Source of the DNA: Elysia marginata
Lineage: Eukaryota; Mollusca; Gastropoda; Plakobranchidae
Assembly: GCA_019649035.1 (NCBI GenBank)
Contig: BMAT01000732.1
Location: 86,449 to 135,617 of the forward strand
Direction of reading: 5' to 3'
Length of the DNA stretch: 49,169 bases
This document shows, in pieces, positions 10,590 through 25,200 of the stretch (position 1 is its first letter; each line of letters starts with the position of its first letter). Below the pieces are notes generated by a model. The model saw only the letters and a list, made by a program, of their open reading frames with translations. It did not search any database and was not told the origin of the DNA. The translations under genes were made by a program, and so were the position numbers.

Positions 10590-10990
10590 CGTTCGAAGTT
10601 TTCTACATGTAAGGTTTCTTTTTCCTCTTTGGCTTTGTTAAATGTAAACCCATAATTCGAAGTTCATAAAGTTGAATTCTTTTCATTCAATTTCAAAGTT
10701 TATATTGAGGCCCACAGAAAGTTTTCCTTCTAATTCCTGGCAGCTTGACTTCTTCAAAGCATGGGAGGTTCATGGCAAGCACTTACTGCACAAACTTGAC
10801 ACCCTAGAACCTACGAGTCACATAATGGCTTATGGAATAAGTTTGATTTTGCATTTACACAAGAGCGGGGTGAGAGAGGAAGAAGCCATAGAGCTGAGAA
10901 GTGGCTTAGTAAATAAACCTAATCATTTGGGTAAAATTCAATTCCTCTTAATTGGTTTTTTTTCTTCTTTTTTTCCCTAGAGATTTGAAT
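10590..10990. repeat. MITE-like repeat related to 5360-6010
   Basis: Left part resembles 5365-5475; the right part carries AAATAAACCTAATC and TTCAATTCCTCTTAATTGG, like the inverted arm of the other copy. Boundaries are uncertain and no gene is present. Confidence 0.3.
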
Positions 10991-11039
10991 TACATGTATA
11001 AGGTTATCACTGTAAACTAAAAGAAAGTTGCTCAACACT

Positions 11040-14000
11040 ACGGTATTTATGGGTGAAAGACTTTATTTTGCTTATCACTAATACAATGGCACAATGACAA
11101 TTTACATATTTTGGGGGTTGAAATCACACACACCAAAAAATATTTCCTTCTGTCCATTGCTTTATGATTCAATAATGATTCATTACACAAGAGTAGAGAC
11201 AAGGTATCAACATTTTGCAAGTACCAACTTGTGAAGGCTTCTTTTGTAAAGCCAGTTTGTAACTAATGGGACTAAGATTAAATTATTTACACTTTTTATT
11301 TTGGTTAAAATCATCTTTTGTAATGTGCATGTCTACGCTTACTAAATTGATCCACAAAAAGGATAACTCAAAATACATCATCAATTGAAAGCTCAGTCAA
11401 AAACCATCTCAAGGTTATTGTCTTTGGGCAGAAACGTGTATTAACAAACTCACCCCAAACTGGTTGACAATGGCATATGAAGAAGGAAAGCGCTAAAATC
11501 AAGATCACAAAGGTTAACACAATTCAAACATTCCTGTCACAACAAAAAAAAACTAGGGTAGGGCATAGAAATAAGCACTTGAAGTGGAATGAGGTCAAAC
11601 AAGACAATATTAATTCTCTGTATTCTCCTTGAATTGCCTCACAGTAGAAAATTAAGGAAAAAAATGTACTTCAATTGTCAATCTAAATAAAACAAAACAA
11701 AAATTTATTCAATGGTGACAAAGAAGAAATATCCTAAGAATATCAAAGAGAAAATCTTGAATGGCTGATGTATCTGAAGAAATCTGCATCCCTGCATTGA
11801 TAGTTATACCAACAGCCAAATCTGTCTGGACGTAAACACTTTCAATTTCATCTTGAATCCTAACTCCAATATATTGTCAGAGAAGGAAATTATAGGTGTA
11901 TCTTTTTTAAAGCTTTTAATCTCTCCCCTCTATCTGTCCTTTGCCCGCCAAAAACTTAAATTTTAAATCTAAATGATTGTTCACAAAAACCTATTTTTAA
12001 TGGGGTTTTTTTTTACATCCTTTGGACCGAATTTGTACGTTAAATGCAATTTGCTTGTACAATGGTATCCGATTAAACATCCCGGTATAATTTTAAGCTT
12101 TTTTTTTATCCCCATAATATGTAGGCTTACATTTCACCTTTTGTCTTAAGATCTATTTCTGCAATACAATCAAAGCCTGAACATAAATTTTCTCCGGATT
12201 TTTTTTCCATTCCCTATAATTTTCAAGCTCTGTAACATTCAAATATACTTTTTATATTCTAATTAGGCATTTTATGTTTCTGTGAGTCAAAAGCGGTTCA
12301 AAATTAATATATAGATTTCCTGCCTACTGTTTCTAATAATAAAAATAATAAATACAGCCATTAATTTCAAAACCTATATTGAAAATCAAATCCTTTAAAT
12401 ATATAATGTTAATTTGGAAGCAGCAGTCTGGAAAAAGGAAGCAAAACATGATTTTTACAAGTATGTAAAACATGTCAATAAATGAAATTTCATTGAACTG
12501 AATCAAGTAATATATGGCTAAAGTTATTTCAATGCAAAACTCAAGCATATGAGATCAATATGGTTGTATAAATATACACCAACAGCCAAGGTTGTAATAC
12601 AAAGTGCTTGCATGTATTTTCGTTCCATTTTTACATTTTATCTTGTGCAAACATAAATTCAGAATTCAAGAAGCCACTATTTTGCAATCTTTTTTTTTTT
12701 TTAATTTTGTGTTCAAGTACAAGTTTCTAAGATTAGAACAACTTAAAGACAGTGCTTGTTAAAAAAAGAGCAAACATTATAAAGTAACTATCATTAGAGA
12801 TGTAGTTTTGTTCCTTGAATATTTTGTAAAAAAAAACTTTTGGTAACTTTCAAGTTTGAGATTTGTAAAGCATCTTTGGCAATAACTGAATAAGAATACT
12901 TTTCTGTCTAATATTATGAGCTTATAAATTAAAGACCTGAACAGATAACCAATGAGGTATAATGAGGCCATATTTATGGAGGTAGAAAATACTAATTTTC
13001 CTACAAACCTACAAATTTAAAACTGAAAAGGGTAGTTCTCGGCTCAAAAAGATAAAGCTTGAAATATTATGCACATTCTATTGCAGATGCAAAGTATACA
13101 TCTTGAAAATGATCCAACGCTTATCTGTATAGCTTCAAATTGCCTTTGGATAGATATAAGCAAAGCAAAAGGCTTCTTAGTTTTAAGGCTTCTTTTTTTT
13201 TATACACATGACAAATTTCAATAATCATTGCATAAATAATCTGTGCTTTAGGACTGCTAATTGAGTCAATTTCCTTGAAATGGGGCCTTTTAGTTTTGGA
13301 AAAAGAAAACTTTCGACTAACTATTTTAAAGTTATATCTCTCCATAAATGTGGTAAATTGCCAATGGAAGAAGTGTTCACTCTAGCTAGGAACAGAATTG
13401 TTTGGTCCTGGCATATAAACTCCCTAAGTGTCTGATATTTTGTGGTGCTGGAGTAGCATAGCATCTCATAGGTGCCATGCTCAGTGTGCAATGCAATACA
13501 TACATGCTATGTGGTAAAAATATGACAATACAACTAAGATGCAAGCATTGTGAGATAACTTTTAGTCTTACTTTTTATTCTTTCTTTCCCTCCCCCACTC
13601 CTAAAATCACAATTCAATGAAATTAATATACTTTGAGGGGATGTACTACAAAGTCTACATATGCTGCAAAGAAAAAGAGTTGTTGGTGCAGTAATGTAAT
13701 ATGCTGTCGGGCACAATCAAAGTGCAGTATCTCCCATATGGTTTTCATTACAGATACTGCATTAGTCACAAGCAGTATGGTTGACCATCACAGTTTTGAT
13801 CAGCAACTGAAACACAAAGATTTAGCAACATAGCACAAGACACATTCTTGTGGATTAAACTTGAATGGCAGGAAATGTAGACCTGAATAATATTCTAAGG
13901 TGGTCGTCTTTTAAGCATGAATCATACGACCACAGAGAGTATCATTTTTTGGCAATGCTCTTTAGAAGTTGGACCAAAGTTTCCTCTATCTAATGATAAA

Positions 14001-15695
14001 GTTTGTATTCACTTAGCTCTATGACATGTTCACTCGAATTTGATAACCATGTTGGTAAAATGAAACCTACATGAATATTCTTTTTTCAGAATTTGAATAC
14101 CTTGTGTCTATAAAATTAAAGATTTAAACATACATACAACTTTTTGTTTAAAAAAGCTCACCTTCAAACAGTCCACATATATACAATTACAAGTAATACT
14201 GATACACCAGGAGCTGACCAAGTTAAGCTTGCGGTCACCATTAATACAAGAGACTGTTTGATCTTTGTATTTAAACTTCTTTTAGAAGTAAAGGGGAATT
14301 CAACCTTACTAGAGCACCTTGTTTTCTTCACAGTTAACACAGATATGTCTGTCAGTTGTAACAAATGGAAAATAGTTCCAGAAGTATAATGTGTTTTGCG
14401 TAGAAAACTTGTTTTAGTGATTACCATGCACCACAAGATTTAGTGCTGGTATTTCATGTCTTGTTAGGAATGATACTGGTAGCATCCCTGCATAGAATGG
14501 GTGTAATATAAACTGGAAGACACCTTAGTTATAACATTGCAACTTTGAAAAACAAAACTTATTCACAGTAAATATTTCTACATTGGTAAGGATCATCTAC
14601 CAAAATTTCTTTCCTCAACTATGAAGCCTCAGGCATTTCATTCTGTTCTCATTTTTTTTTTCAATCAAAAACAGTCTATGAATATATCCAGACAAATTTG
14701 AGAGAAAGATCATTTTCTTTTAAGTTACATAGTGCGCAGATTTTTTTGTTTCACAAAAGCCATTGAGTAACACAGTGAACATTGTAAAAAATACATGCTA
14801 AATGTGTGAGGAGGCTGGAAAAACAATCCACATGTCGCTGATACACATTTTTAGTTAGAGCTCTTAAAAGAAAATATTTTACTTTATCTCCAACTTGAGA
14901 ACATCAACAAAATATGTCAAACTTTAAATGTTATTCAACATATCATCTTCAATTTAAAAAAAAGTAATTAATTATGGGCAAACCCTTCTTTTATTTACAC
15001 GTAAGTAAAAAAGTAACTTCCATTTTTTTACCAGTGTATGATTTTCCCACCTCCTCACACAAATGTCTATCACATCTACAAAGATTAGATGAAACTATTC
15101 TACTCTGGCATATCTGCCACTACTATAGAAGAAAAACTTGATGAAAAACAAAATAGTAAATACAGTGGGATCCCTTTAAACCAAATTCTAGAGACTGCGA
15201 AAATCACTTTGGTTGAAGCAAATCTGGTTTGAACAGGGAAACTCATGGTACAAAAAAGTCATTTAGGATCAGATTCATGTTTAAAGAGACTCCACTATAT
15301 ATCTTGAAAGAGCAGCATCACACAACCACATTTATAGAGTAAACACTTCAATTAACAAACTCATATAGGTCTCAAATTATTCATGTCAAGAAAACATGGA
15401 TAACTTTTTTGAATACCTCTTGCTATTAGTTTTTTCCATAAATTTCAATTTCATACTTTTTCTAAACATAAATCTTCAATATATTTTTATCATCTGTTTT
15501 AATTGTTACAAAACAAATAACTTTTCTCCAGTTCATACCACATTAGAAATGATAAATTTTTAAAAAATCATAAGGAAAAACCTATGTTTTTATATTATAA
15601 GAGAATGCATTTTTTAAATTAATTGTGTTCTCGTATGAACTAACTGGAGAAACAATAACTTCAGAACCAACTGAATGCATTCTACATAAAACCAT
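11040..15695 (-). other. Probable 3' UTR / downstream flank of the STAND gene
   Basis: No coding segment or recognisable large transposon is seen in 4.6 kb after the stop, except the small MITE at 15161-15299. A minus-strand AATAAA (plus-strand TTTATT, 11062-11067) near the left edge could be a distal polyadenylation signal, but many other AATAAA-like hexamers occur in this AT-rich stretch, so the transcript end is not fixed. Confidence 0.3.
15161..15299. mobile_element. Short MITE with CAGTGGGATC-type ends (139 bp)
   Basis: Left end TACAGTGGGATCCCTTTAAA and right end, inverted, TATAGTGGAGTCTCTTTAAA. The TA-flanked CAGTGG ends suggest a pogo/Tigger-type parent. It lies in the probable 3' UTR of the STAND gene. 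Confidence 0.65.
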
Positions 15696-16982
15696 TTAAT
15701 TTCTTATGTCCACTCTTGGTTCATTGTTGTGTTCTGCTCTTTCCTCATTGTTTTGCTGGCTACTGTAATAAGTTTCTCTTCCTTCTTCCTCATCTATTGC
15801 AAATCTGTTGTCCATGGGAAGAGTCTCAAACAAATCAACATAGACTAAATTACTGCTAGAGTCATCACCAGCTGAGTGTAAATTAAGAATTTCTGGTTCA
15901 TCGTCCTCTTCGTTGTCTGCACTTGCACCAAATTCATCAGCTACAACATTGTAATGCTCATCATAGTCTTCAAAATTATCATCGTAGAAGTTCTCGCTGT
16001 CTGAATGACCCTCGTGATCAGAGCTATCATCTCCCTGAGCATTCTCCTCATCACTTGGCAAATATCCATTGCTAAACACCTGTCCAATACTATCACCAGA
16101 GCTATTTGGGGTCAAGCCTGCCTGGCGACTTTGAGAACGAGATACAAGAAGATTGAAGGTTTCATGTTCTCTGAGGGCAGATTCTACATCTGCAGCATGA
16201 GGGAAGCTAGATAGGGACTCGTTTCCCATGCTTTCTGACTCAATACCAAAGCCAGAATTGTTTTGTTCCATAGGTTGAGACACAGGTGGGAGGCGAACCC
16301 CACTGGGTGAGTTCGTAAGAACATTTGGCAACCTATCAATATGGTGACTAGCAGGAAGGGAGGACATTGAAGACGTATACGATGATCTATTGTTGCTATC
16401 TCTAATGTTAAGTCTCAGATCTTGCATCAAGTTTTCAAGGCGATAATAGAGATTAGTATTGCTAGAGAGGCTCTCCTCTTGGTTGCTGTCTGGTGGGAAG
16501 GGATGGAGCCTTCCTTCTAGCTGGTTAATCTGCCTCTCATGCACCAATGGTGGCATCTCCAACCTTTCTGAAATGTGTTCTGATGAAGATATACCGCGAC
16601 GAATCGCATTGCACCTCTCTAACCTTGATCTGACAAAGCGTGACTGATCTCGAGGCCTGTTGCGGCTCCATTGTGAATTACTAGCTCCTCTCAAACCTCT
16701 CGAACTTTCCAGAAGGTTCTGGCTGTCATGGGCCTCCAGAGATTGTAAGTATGAATTTGGAGCAAGTGGGACAATATTATACAGTGGCTGAGCAGCATTC
16801 TGACCCAACACTTGACTAACTGATGTGCTGGTAGAGGAGGAAGCAGAGTGACCATCACCACCACCAAGGGCAGAGTCAAGAGATGCTTCGTCTTGGCTAA
16901 CAATTAAAATGTTGTTCACAGTGTCATCGTAACTATGCTCCATCTCACACGATTCAGTTCTCTCATCTTCTTCCTCTGCCTC
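15696..16982 (-). other. Exon 23: 428-residue serine-rich acidic C-terminal tail and stop
   Basis: One 1287-nt terminal exon codes residues 997-1424 and ends at TAA (15696-15698). It opens with EAEEEDERTESCE, continues with low-complexity Ser/Asn/Arg/Leu-rich sequence, and has a very acidic patch near residues 1300-1350 (SDEENAQGDDSSDHEGHSDS and further D/E/Y). No known domain is visible and it looks disordered. The upstream 996 residues need 22 exons, so this exon differs sharply in architecture. The 3' splice site TTATTAG is at 16983. Confidence 0.88.
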
Positions 16983-19900
16983 CTAATAAGAAAGAAATGA
17001 AAGCAAAACTTAAACACTAGTTACTCAAATTCTCTTGTTCACATTTGCTGGCCACAGACTGGAAGAAATAAAGGAAATGCAAAGGACAATTATTAACAGC
17101 ATAAGTTTGTATACAGGATACACTTTAAATAACTATTACCTTGGGGTGAGCACAAAACTTATTTGATCTCTTGATCCCATTCCTTTCAAGAGATCAAATG
17201 AGGTAACAATTNTTTTTTTTATGAATTCAATCATAGATTATAACCCTCAAGATGTAACTAAAACTTAACTTAAAATCAACAATGTACACTGGTCAATGCT
17301 AATTGTTTTACAGTCAGCTAATACAGTCAGGTCCATATACTTCAAACTTGGATAAGTCAAATATACGAATAATCATAATTATTTTCAGTTGACCAATTTT
17401 ATCTTCCTTATGGTAAAGTGTACTGATAACTTAAAAGTCGCTATGGTCCCATGAATTTCTAGTTATCCAAACTGCACCGAATTTCATCTCATTATGCTTG
17501 ATTCAATCGGAAAGAACCTCAATGATATATTAGAAAACTGCTTAAGTTCTGATTTTCCTAGATGCTCCTTATACTGGTAAAAAGCCTCTGGCCTGTAACA
17601 TCATCTTCTCTCACCTGTAGGTCATCATCGTCCTCCACCCACTCTCCTAACTCCATGGCAATCCGTCGGTACCGTGACTCTCTTAACACCCCCTTGGCTC
17701 GTAGAGTCTTTGGGTGGTCTGGTCCCATTATTTCCTCACTGAGCCGTGCCCATTTTTTGAAGTAATGGTATGATTTCTTGTAATCCTGCTCATAGATAAA
17801 ATATCATCTCATTTATTTTTAGACACAATGCTAATGATTTCTACTGTTCAAGGGCAAAGACAGAATTGCAGATCACAAAAACCTTTATGAGATCATTTCA
17901 GCAAAAGCACAGAAAAGATAACATCGACTTAACAACATTATTTGCCTACTGGAAGTGTCATTTTATGAAAACAAAAATACACAAAGCAGTAATCAAATAA
18001 TTTTATAACATTGCTGCCATTTTGTGACCTTTGCCTTGTAAAACCTATAGATTTGACCAAAAAAAAAAAAATAACATATTGATGTTACTTCAATAAGACT
18101 AAAATATAAGATAAAGTATTCAAACGGAGATGCAAGCGCGTACTGTAGAAAAAGCAGGAAAATTTAAACACCTCTATAAAGTGCTCTGTTTGGCACTGAT
18201 AACCAACAGCTGCCCCTAGAGAATCTTTGATATACCAACTTAAAAAAAGGTAGATACACCTCTATAATAGGGCCTTTACAGCTGTACGATCCAAAAAAAG
18301 AGTGTTAGATTTTCTCAAAATCTCAACTTTGGATTTTTTATCATAGTTAAGTCTTAATTATAATCAAATTTCCTGATTTTTTGAGCAAAAGATTGCTGCT
18401 AAAAAAATCGGAATTCCTGCAAAAATCAGAAATTCAAAGGAAAAAAGTTTTCTTTTTCAACCAAAATATAGCTCATGTCACTAATTTAGTCTCTCTGGTA
18501 ACAGCAAAATCAAACAAAAAAGTAACAAGTATGACTTCAGATTTTAACCAATTTTTTTTATTAAAATATAATATTTAATTTAAATATTAATCATTTCATA
18601 ACACAATGTAAGGGGATGTGTAAAATACTTATTATATTTTTAATTATTATTGAGTGCATTAAACTGTTAAAAGAATTTCAACGAAAAAAATTCAACATGC
18701 ACCAAGTACAATGAAAGGTATTAGATCAGTTACAGTAAAATGTTTTTTGCTTTGTAAGAATTAAACAAAAAACTTTGTTAACATGAGGAATCTTTGCAGT
18801 CCCTACAATTTTTATTTGCTAATTTAAAAAGTTACCACATAACAATTAATATGTATGGAGTTATCAGAACAGGTTCTTTATCAAACGTGAGAAAAAAAAT
18901 GTATCACTTTTCTCATCCTCCCACCTTATTGTCCTCATATACGATGCCAATGTTAATGTAAAGTCGGGAGGTTAAGATGTGCAGCTCTCCGTACATCTGC
19001 ATGCACAGCTCCATGGCTTCATTGTACAGCTAGAATAGAATCATATGGCAAAATAGTTTCAATAACATGAGTGGCATTGACAAATATGACAATGTCTTCA
19101 AAGTTAACTTTCATTTGCTTTGTACAACAACAAAAAGTTTGGTAAACCTGAAAAGCTAAAGTTGAAGAGCTTGAGAATGGCTAATTCAGTTTGAAATATC
19201 AGAGCTTCCAGTTGAAGGATACATGAAATTGACAGAGAAAAAGCTACCAGTTCGAAACTTAAAATATATTCGAGTTACCAGAGTTTGAGTTAAGGGCAAG
19301 AGCGGCACCCCTCTGAACAGGGGGTATAGAGAGTGAGATTTCAACAAGAGTAGCGGAACTTTCCTGGTGTCTCTCCACTATCTTATGAATACAAATATTA
19401 CAATATTTTAAAATTTATGCGACCGATTTATTTTGAAGATAAACTTTTTATTTAGCTCTGTAGTTTTTAAGTTCTAGATGTCAAATGGTTTATAAAAGTA
19501 AGAAACTTACCCTACAATCTAGGTCTAGATTACAATAACCACTATAGTATTTTGCAGTGTTGTCTTCTGGAAAAGATACTTTACTCTTGCTTTACCTCTA
19601 ATCTCATTCCCTACAGGGTTCCTGTGGTCCATTTTCAGATTTGTTAAAATCATTTAAGTTTGTCTTTTTTCTTAACACAATGGCACAGGTTTTTTGTTCC
19701 TAAGACATCTATAGGTATTTTTTCTATTATTTTGAAAATGAGGACTACCTCAAAACACTATAAATAAAATATGTTATTTCAATAAGAAAAATAATGGCTT
19801 CATCACATAGTATATGCTCTCAACCCTATTATAAATCTTAGCTTGCAGTGTACTTTAGAAACAGTCCACTTTCCAAGCGTGAAATGTCAATGCAAACGCC

Positions 19901-22236
19901 AAACTGAGCGAAAGCCATTCAAATTCATAGGAATATTTTGTCTGTTTCTTTTTACCTTTAGCCTCTAAAAACAGCTTTTGTCTTCGTTTTACATCTAAAC
20001 GTTGTGATACTGAAAAAGAGTATACTGCTGGTGGCAACTGGCATGGTGACAAAACGCTTCTTGCTGAACTGCAGGCACGCATGAGACATGGGGAGGGTAG
20101 CAATGCACAGCTGCATTGCCTAAAACCTCAGGGTTCTTTCCCTTTTTTTTTTCTTCTATTTGACTTTCTTCGCGTTTTTCTCAAAATGACTTTTTTTTTA
20201 CATCTTTTTGTACATCTCAAAAAGCTGAAGAGCAATTCACTTCAAACTTTGCACATGACTTGTGAATGCACTGTTCTCGATTTTGTTAATTTTTTTTCAA
20301 TATTTTTGTTGTTTTGTTTTATAAATGTTTTTCTGAAAAAAAAAGTAAATTTTGGCACTTTTATCGTTTATGTAAACTCAAATAATCAATAAAAAAAATC
20401 TTTTAAAAAAGCAGCTACGAGTAAATGCTTATCACAAAATGTCTGAACTGACTGTAATAAATGATTGCTTTTTACAGAGAGCAAATCCATTGCTTAGATT
20501 TTGGCTTATAAGAGCCTAATGTTTACTATTTTTATCCAATATGGTAGCTACAACAATCATTTTCCAAGGCAATGAAACATTGGAAATGATAAAGATAACA
20601 GTTTTCTTTAATTTTTTTCGCCCAAACACTATTTTGAAACACAAAAATTAGATTTTATAAAGAGAAAGAACAAAAATGCCCCTGGCCCCTGAGCTGTCCC
20701 TTAATGGAACTCCAGTGTAACTAATTTAACAAACAATAAGATGATGTATAACAGTGCAAAACATACCTTAAGCTGCTCCATGCTTCCACGAGGGGCTAGC
20801 ACACCCTTGGTCATCAGTGCCTCAGCGTAATGCCCCATGTCATTCAGCTTTGTAAAGAGATAAAGAAGCTTCTTAAAACAAAAGCTCATATATTTATCAG
20901 AATTTAATCCAAGTTTTAAAAGAAAACAACCAACAAATAGAATCTTCAACGCCACTATTTATTAATTAAAACTCAGCACAAAAAAAAATTTCTTTTTACC
21001 TAGAAGAAGTTTAAAATAACAAGTCATAAGTGCATAACACCATATTTCCACTGCTTCATTTGTTTCTTATTTTTTTTATCCGAGTATTAAAAAATTCACA
21101 TTTTTTCTAGCTCCTAAAACTCTTGTGCTGAAAAGTACAGTCAGACCTCAATCTCATGTTCAGCTAATTCTATTGTGTAGTCTTGCTCACCACTACTATC
21201 TTGATAATTTCGACATATGTGTAAAAAAACAACAGTACATTAGGAAAATAAAGTCAATAATCTGAATGGAGTTTGAATAAAGCAAATGTTCAAATTATCT
21301 AGGTTTGAATTATGTAGACTTGACTGCGTTTAATTCAGCTTTTCAAAAGAATGGCATGAGACTTACATGTCTAGTGTAAGCAGTATGGGTATAAATAAGA
21401 AAAGACAGATGTACTGATCAAGGGTTGCCTTTTACGGTTCATGAGTACCTCCAGAAATATTTTGAGTGACCTGTCGATGTACTTGTTTCCTTCAACGACT
21501 GCGTCTGGTCCAGACAATTCTGATCCTCCACCTGTAGCATCCCAGCTCTTCATGTTGAAAGCAAGTCTCATAAGTGACATGCCAAGTTTATACTGTACAT
21601 ACAAAAAAAAAAAAGAAAAAAATGTATTTTTAAGATTTGTGATAATTTTTCAAAAATTTCACAGTTGCTTGACAATAAATTTTGTTTCCAATTGTTTTTT
21701 TTTTTCAAAAGTGTTGATCACGCAGTGATCATGTGATTTCAAAGATATTGTGACTTGATCCCATATTTTATCTGGGTTGGTGATTTATTTTTAGCCAACA
21801 GTCAGAGTGAATTGGCCTAGAGGTTGAGCGTGGACATAATATAGCATCCAAAAATCTAAAAGTCGACCCTTGATTTGAAACGTAGATGCAAACTTATTTA
21901 CCAATAGTGCAAAAAGTAGGCAAAAACCAGCCTACTGGTGGGGTTTCGGGTGGGTATCCAAGTGTTGCAGAACTGTCAGATAAATTTAATATCTAAATCT
22001 AGATCTAAACTCAAATTGGGGCTAGTAATTTTGAACGGTGTTCTTATCCACATCTTACACTAAATCAAAGCCACACATGTTTTTGTGATAATTGTACTCT
22101 TCCTTTGTTATCATAACTCCATCATCACCGTTAATATGGTTTGTTCTTTAGTTTTGACAAGCTTCACAAAATTGTAGATTATTTTTTTCATTACAGCTCT
22201 TCACATATTAATACACAAAAATTATAGAAACACAAC

Positions 22237-22268
<32 letters not shown>

Positions 22269-25200
22269 AGCACTACAGCATGGGCATTGCAAATTACTAA
22301 TTGTTATTTTTTTTTCTCTGATGTTTTTCTTATCTTTGTCTTACAAAGAAACATGAGTCTTACAAAGATATAAGAATGTAAAAAATGGTGTAAAAACAAA
22401 GTTTTCTAAATTTTAAGTCTCCGTAGGAAACAAAAAAAAACAGCAAAGAGCTGCCAGATGAAGGAAAGCAAAAAAAAAAGTTGTACAGTTAAAAACTGGA
22501 TACTGTACTATGGAGCTAAATATGAACAACATCCTAGCCAAAATGATATGATAACATTGCCATAGCTTTTTCACTAGGTTCATACCTTGTGATAGGGTCC
22601 AGGTAGAGTCTTTCTGATTCGTATTGATTTCTTAGCATAATGAATAGTTTTGCGCAAGTCAGGCAACTGACTTCTTGATACAAAATCATTCAGTTTCAGC
22701 TTCTGAAAATGGGACAATACTTTTAGAGTTGGAGTCACACCTCATTCAATCATTGTAAATAGGAAGCTATAATTAAAAGTAAGTTAATTCAAATTTTAAG
22801 TAAAAAAAAGTGTTACATTCACTCAAATTGCAGTTAGATATCCTAGTATTCTATGCAAAAAAAATTGTCTTCCAGTCTTACCCACAACCTTAAACAACCA
22901 TAGGATTGCTATTTGTTTAAAACTTTATGACTATGAATGCAATGTTGAAAGTAGGTGATTACACCTCTTTGTATATATATGTTTTTATTGTTGCTTCAAA
23001 AATATATTACTCGTAGATAAGCTACTTTAGGTGATATAGAAAAAAAAATTTTTGATAATTCTGTCAAAGAAAAAAAAACTATAACCAGCTCTCTTGAAAA
23101 CCAAAGCTTTACATTTGGATTACAAGAAAAAAAAGTTTTCCTTCTTCTATTCCTTGAAAAAAAGAGGCTAAATGAAGAACACTTCACACAAACCTCATCA
23201 TAGATCTCTGACATAAGAGAATACAAATCCACCATGCGATGTGGTCTTGCGCCAAGTTCCTTTTCTTCAATTTTCATTGCTGTTTTGAGCAGTTCAAGAG
23301 CGTCTTGATGTTTTCCAGCCTGTATCCTTTAAGAGTGGAAAACGTTTGTATTAAAAAAAGCTGTATACAATAATTCTTATCAAAATTTCTCTGTTTTCTT
23401 TTAATCTAATTAAATTATTGAATTTCGTGACACAAAGCCTGAAAGACTGCAAGAGCCAATTTAAAAACCGTTGAAAATAAAATATGGTCTGAATGGTAGG
23501 CAAAATAACAAGATCAGACCAACAAGTATTTTTATTACTTTCCCTTCTCATATAGTATTTTCAAAACTCAATAATTTTGCATAATCATTTTCAGGATTAT
23601 GTTTGAAAGTTATCAGGTGGCCCAAAAAAACATCAACTTTGCCACCCTATAACTTCACACCTGTTTACGGTATTTAAATGACAATACAAACTCAGTAAGA
23701 CAAATTATTCATGACAAGGTGTGTGAAGTTTGAAGCTTCTGACTTTATTGGTCTAGAAGTTGTTTGATTCTTAGTAACACACACCTCAGATGTGAAAAAA
23801 ACAGTCCATGAACTCCAGTGTAATCAGTTTTCAAGTGATCTGTAGTACCTCCTTCCAGCTAAACAACATCTCTAACTCTTTTGCACAATGTTGCGATGGA
23901 CTTTTTTACTTCTTCAATACCTTTATTTCTGCTTTCAGTTCATTTTCTGTAAAGGGAATCATCCGTCCCATGTAGACCTGAGCAAGCGAGTCCCACATTG
24001 CATGGTCCATCTGATTCAAATCTGGAGATTGTGGTGGCCAGTCATCATAGGCAATGAAACCGACTCCTTGATTCTAGAGAAATTTTTGGGTTGCCCAACT
24101 TGTGTGCGAAGTAGTACCATCTTGTTGTAGAATAAAGTCACCTTGAAGGTAAAGTTTGTGACATAACGGAAGGAGGTTTTTGTTTAAGCAAAAAGATGTA
24201 ACTCTATGAATTGACCTTCAAAGTTTTCATGCCAAGGAAAACTATCTCGATTTTACCATTCCAGCACACGCAAGCAGAAACCATAACTTTCTGCAAAAAA
24301 ATAAATTTCTTTCCTGGTAAAGCCATTGCAGAGGAATGTCAGACTTCTTTCTTCCGTAAACGTCAACTTGTCTATTTATTGCTAATTACAATTCTTTGTA
24401 CAGTAGGTTAGCGTTGTGCTCCCGGGGTGCTCAGAGCGGATTGCAAAACAGCTTTCAGGCGGAGGTCGATGTTTGCTTTTTGTGAGTTTCAGTAACTCTT
24501 TTTAAACATCTGTTGCTTTCCTCATTTATTAATGGATTTCATTGATATTTAACGTGTTATTTTAGTAATAATTGATTCATCATATGCCAAAATTATATGA
24601 CAACTGCACAAAGACCATCAGAGATATGGCGCTTTAAAGTCAGGGACATTTTGGGGGGGCCACCAGATACATGTGATAAGAATTTTTCTTTGACATCTAT
24701 TTCAGTGAATTAAGCTTGGGATGATCAGTCTTGTTTATAACTTCTTGTTGTATAACCAGCTTTTGTTCTAAAATGGGCCTTGTATCCAACACCAGTGAAC
24801 TCAAAAAACCCTTGCACTCAACAAACAAAAATAAAGCTTTGATTTTTATCTCTTCTTTAACATTTACAAATTTCCTTGTGTATAACCAACTTATATCAGA
24901 CTAACCTCATTTTCAACAAACTAGAAATGAAACAGAAACTAATGGTTTTTTTAGCCTTTTTACTGGTATATCAACGATACAGCCATCACTGTTTCAAGAG
25001 AAAAACTTGCAGCTTTGTGAGTGTCTTATTCTTTCTAGTTTTTAAAAAGGTTTCAAGGTTTAGTTCGTTTTGAGGTACTTTGAAGAGTTCTTGCTTTCAA
25101 CAAACCTTGGCTTCAACAAACTTTCTTTAATTTCCCGCAAAGTTTGTTAGATTCGAAATTTACTGTATTTTTCTATTCATTAAATACTTCAAGCTCATTT

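Noticed and set aside
14144..14436. Opposed ORFs of 81 and 90 codons
   Set aside because: Overlap of two frames in AT-rich DNA with no motif; expected by chance.
19150..19320. Possible further TTGAG/GAGTT-rich MITE in intron 20
   Set aside because: Similar in style to the CAGTCAG-type elements but I could not identify matching inverted ends.
19855..20103. 82-codon minus-strand ORF in intron 20
   Set aside because: No recognisable motif, no splice borders that keep the STAND gene in frame, and neighbouring exons join perfectly without it.
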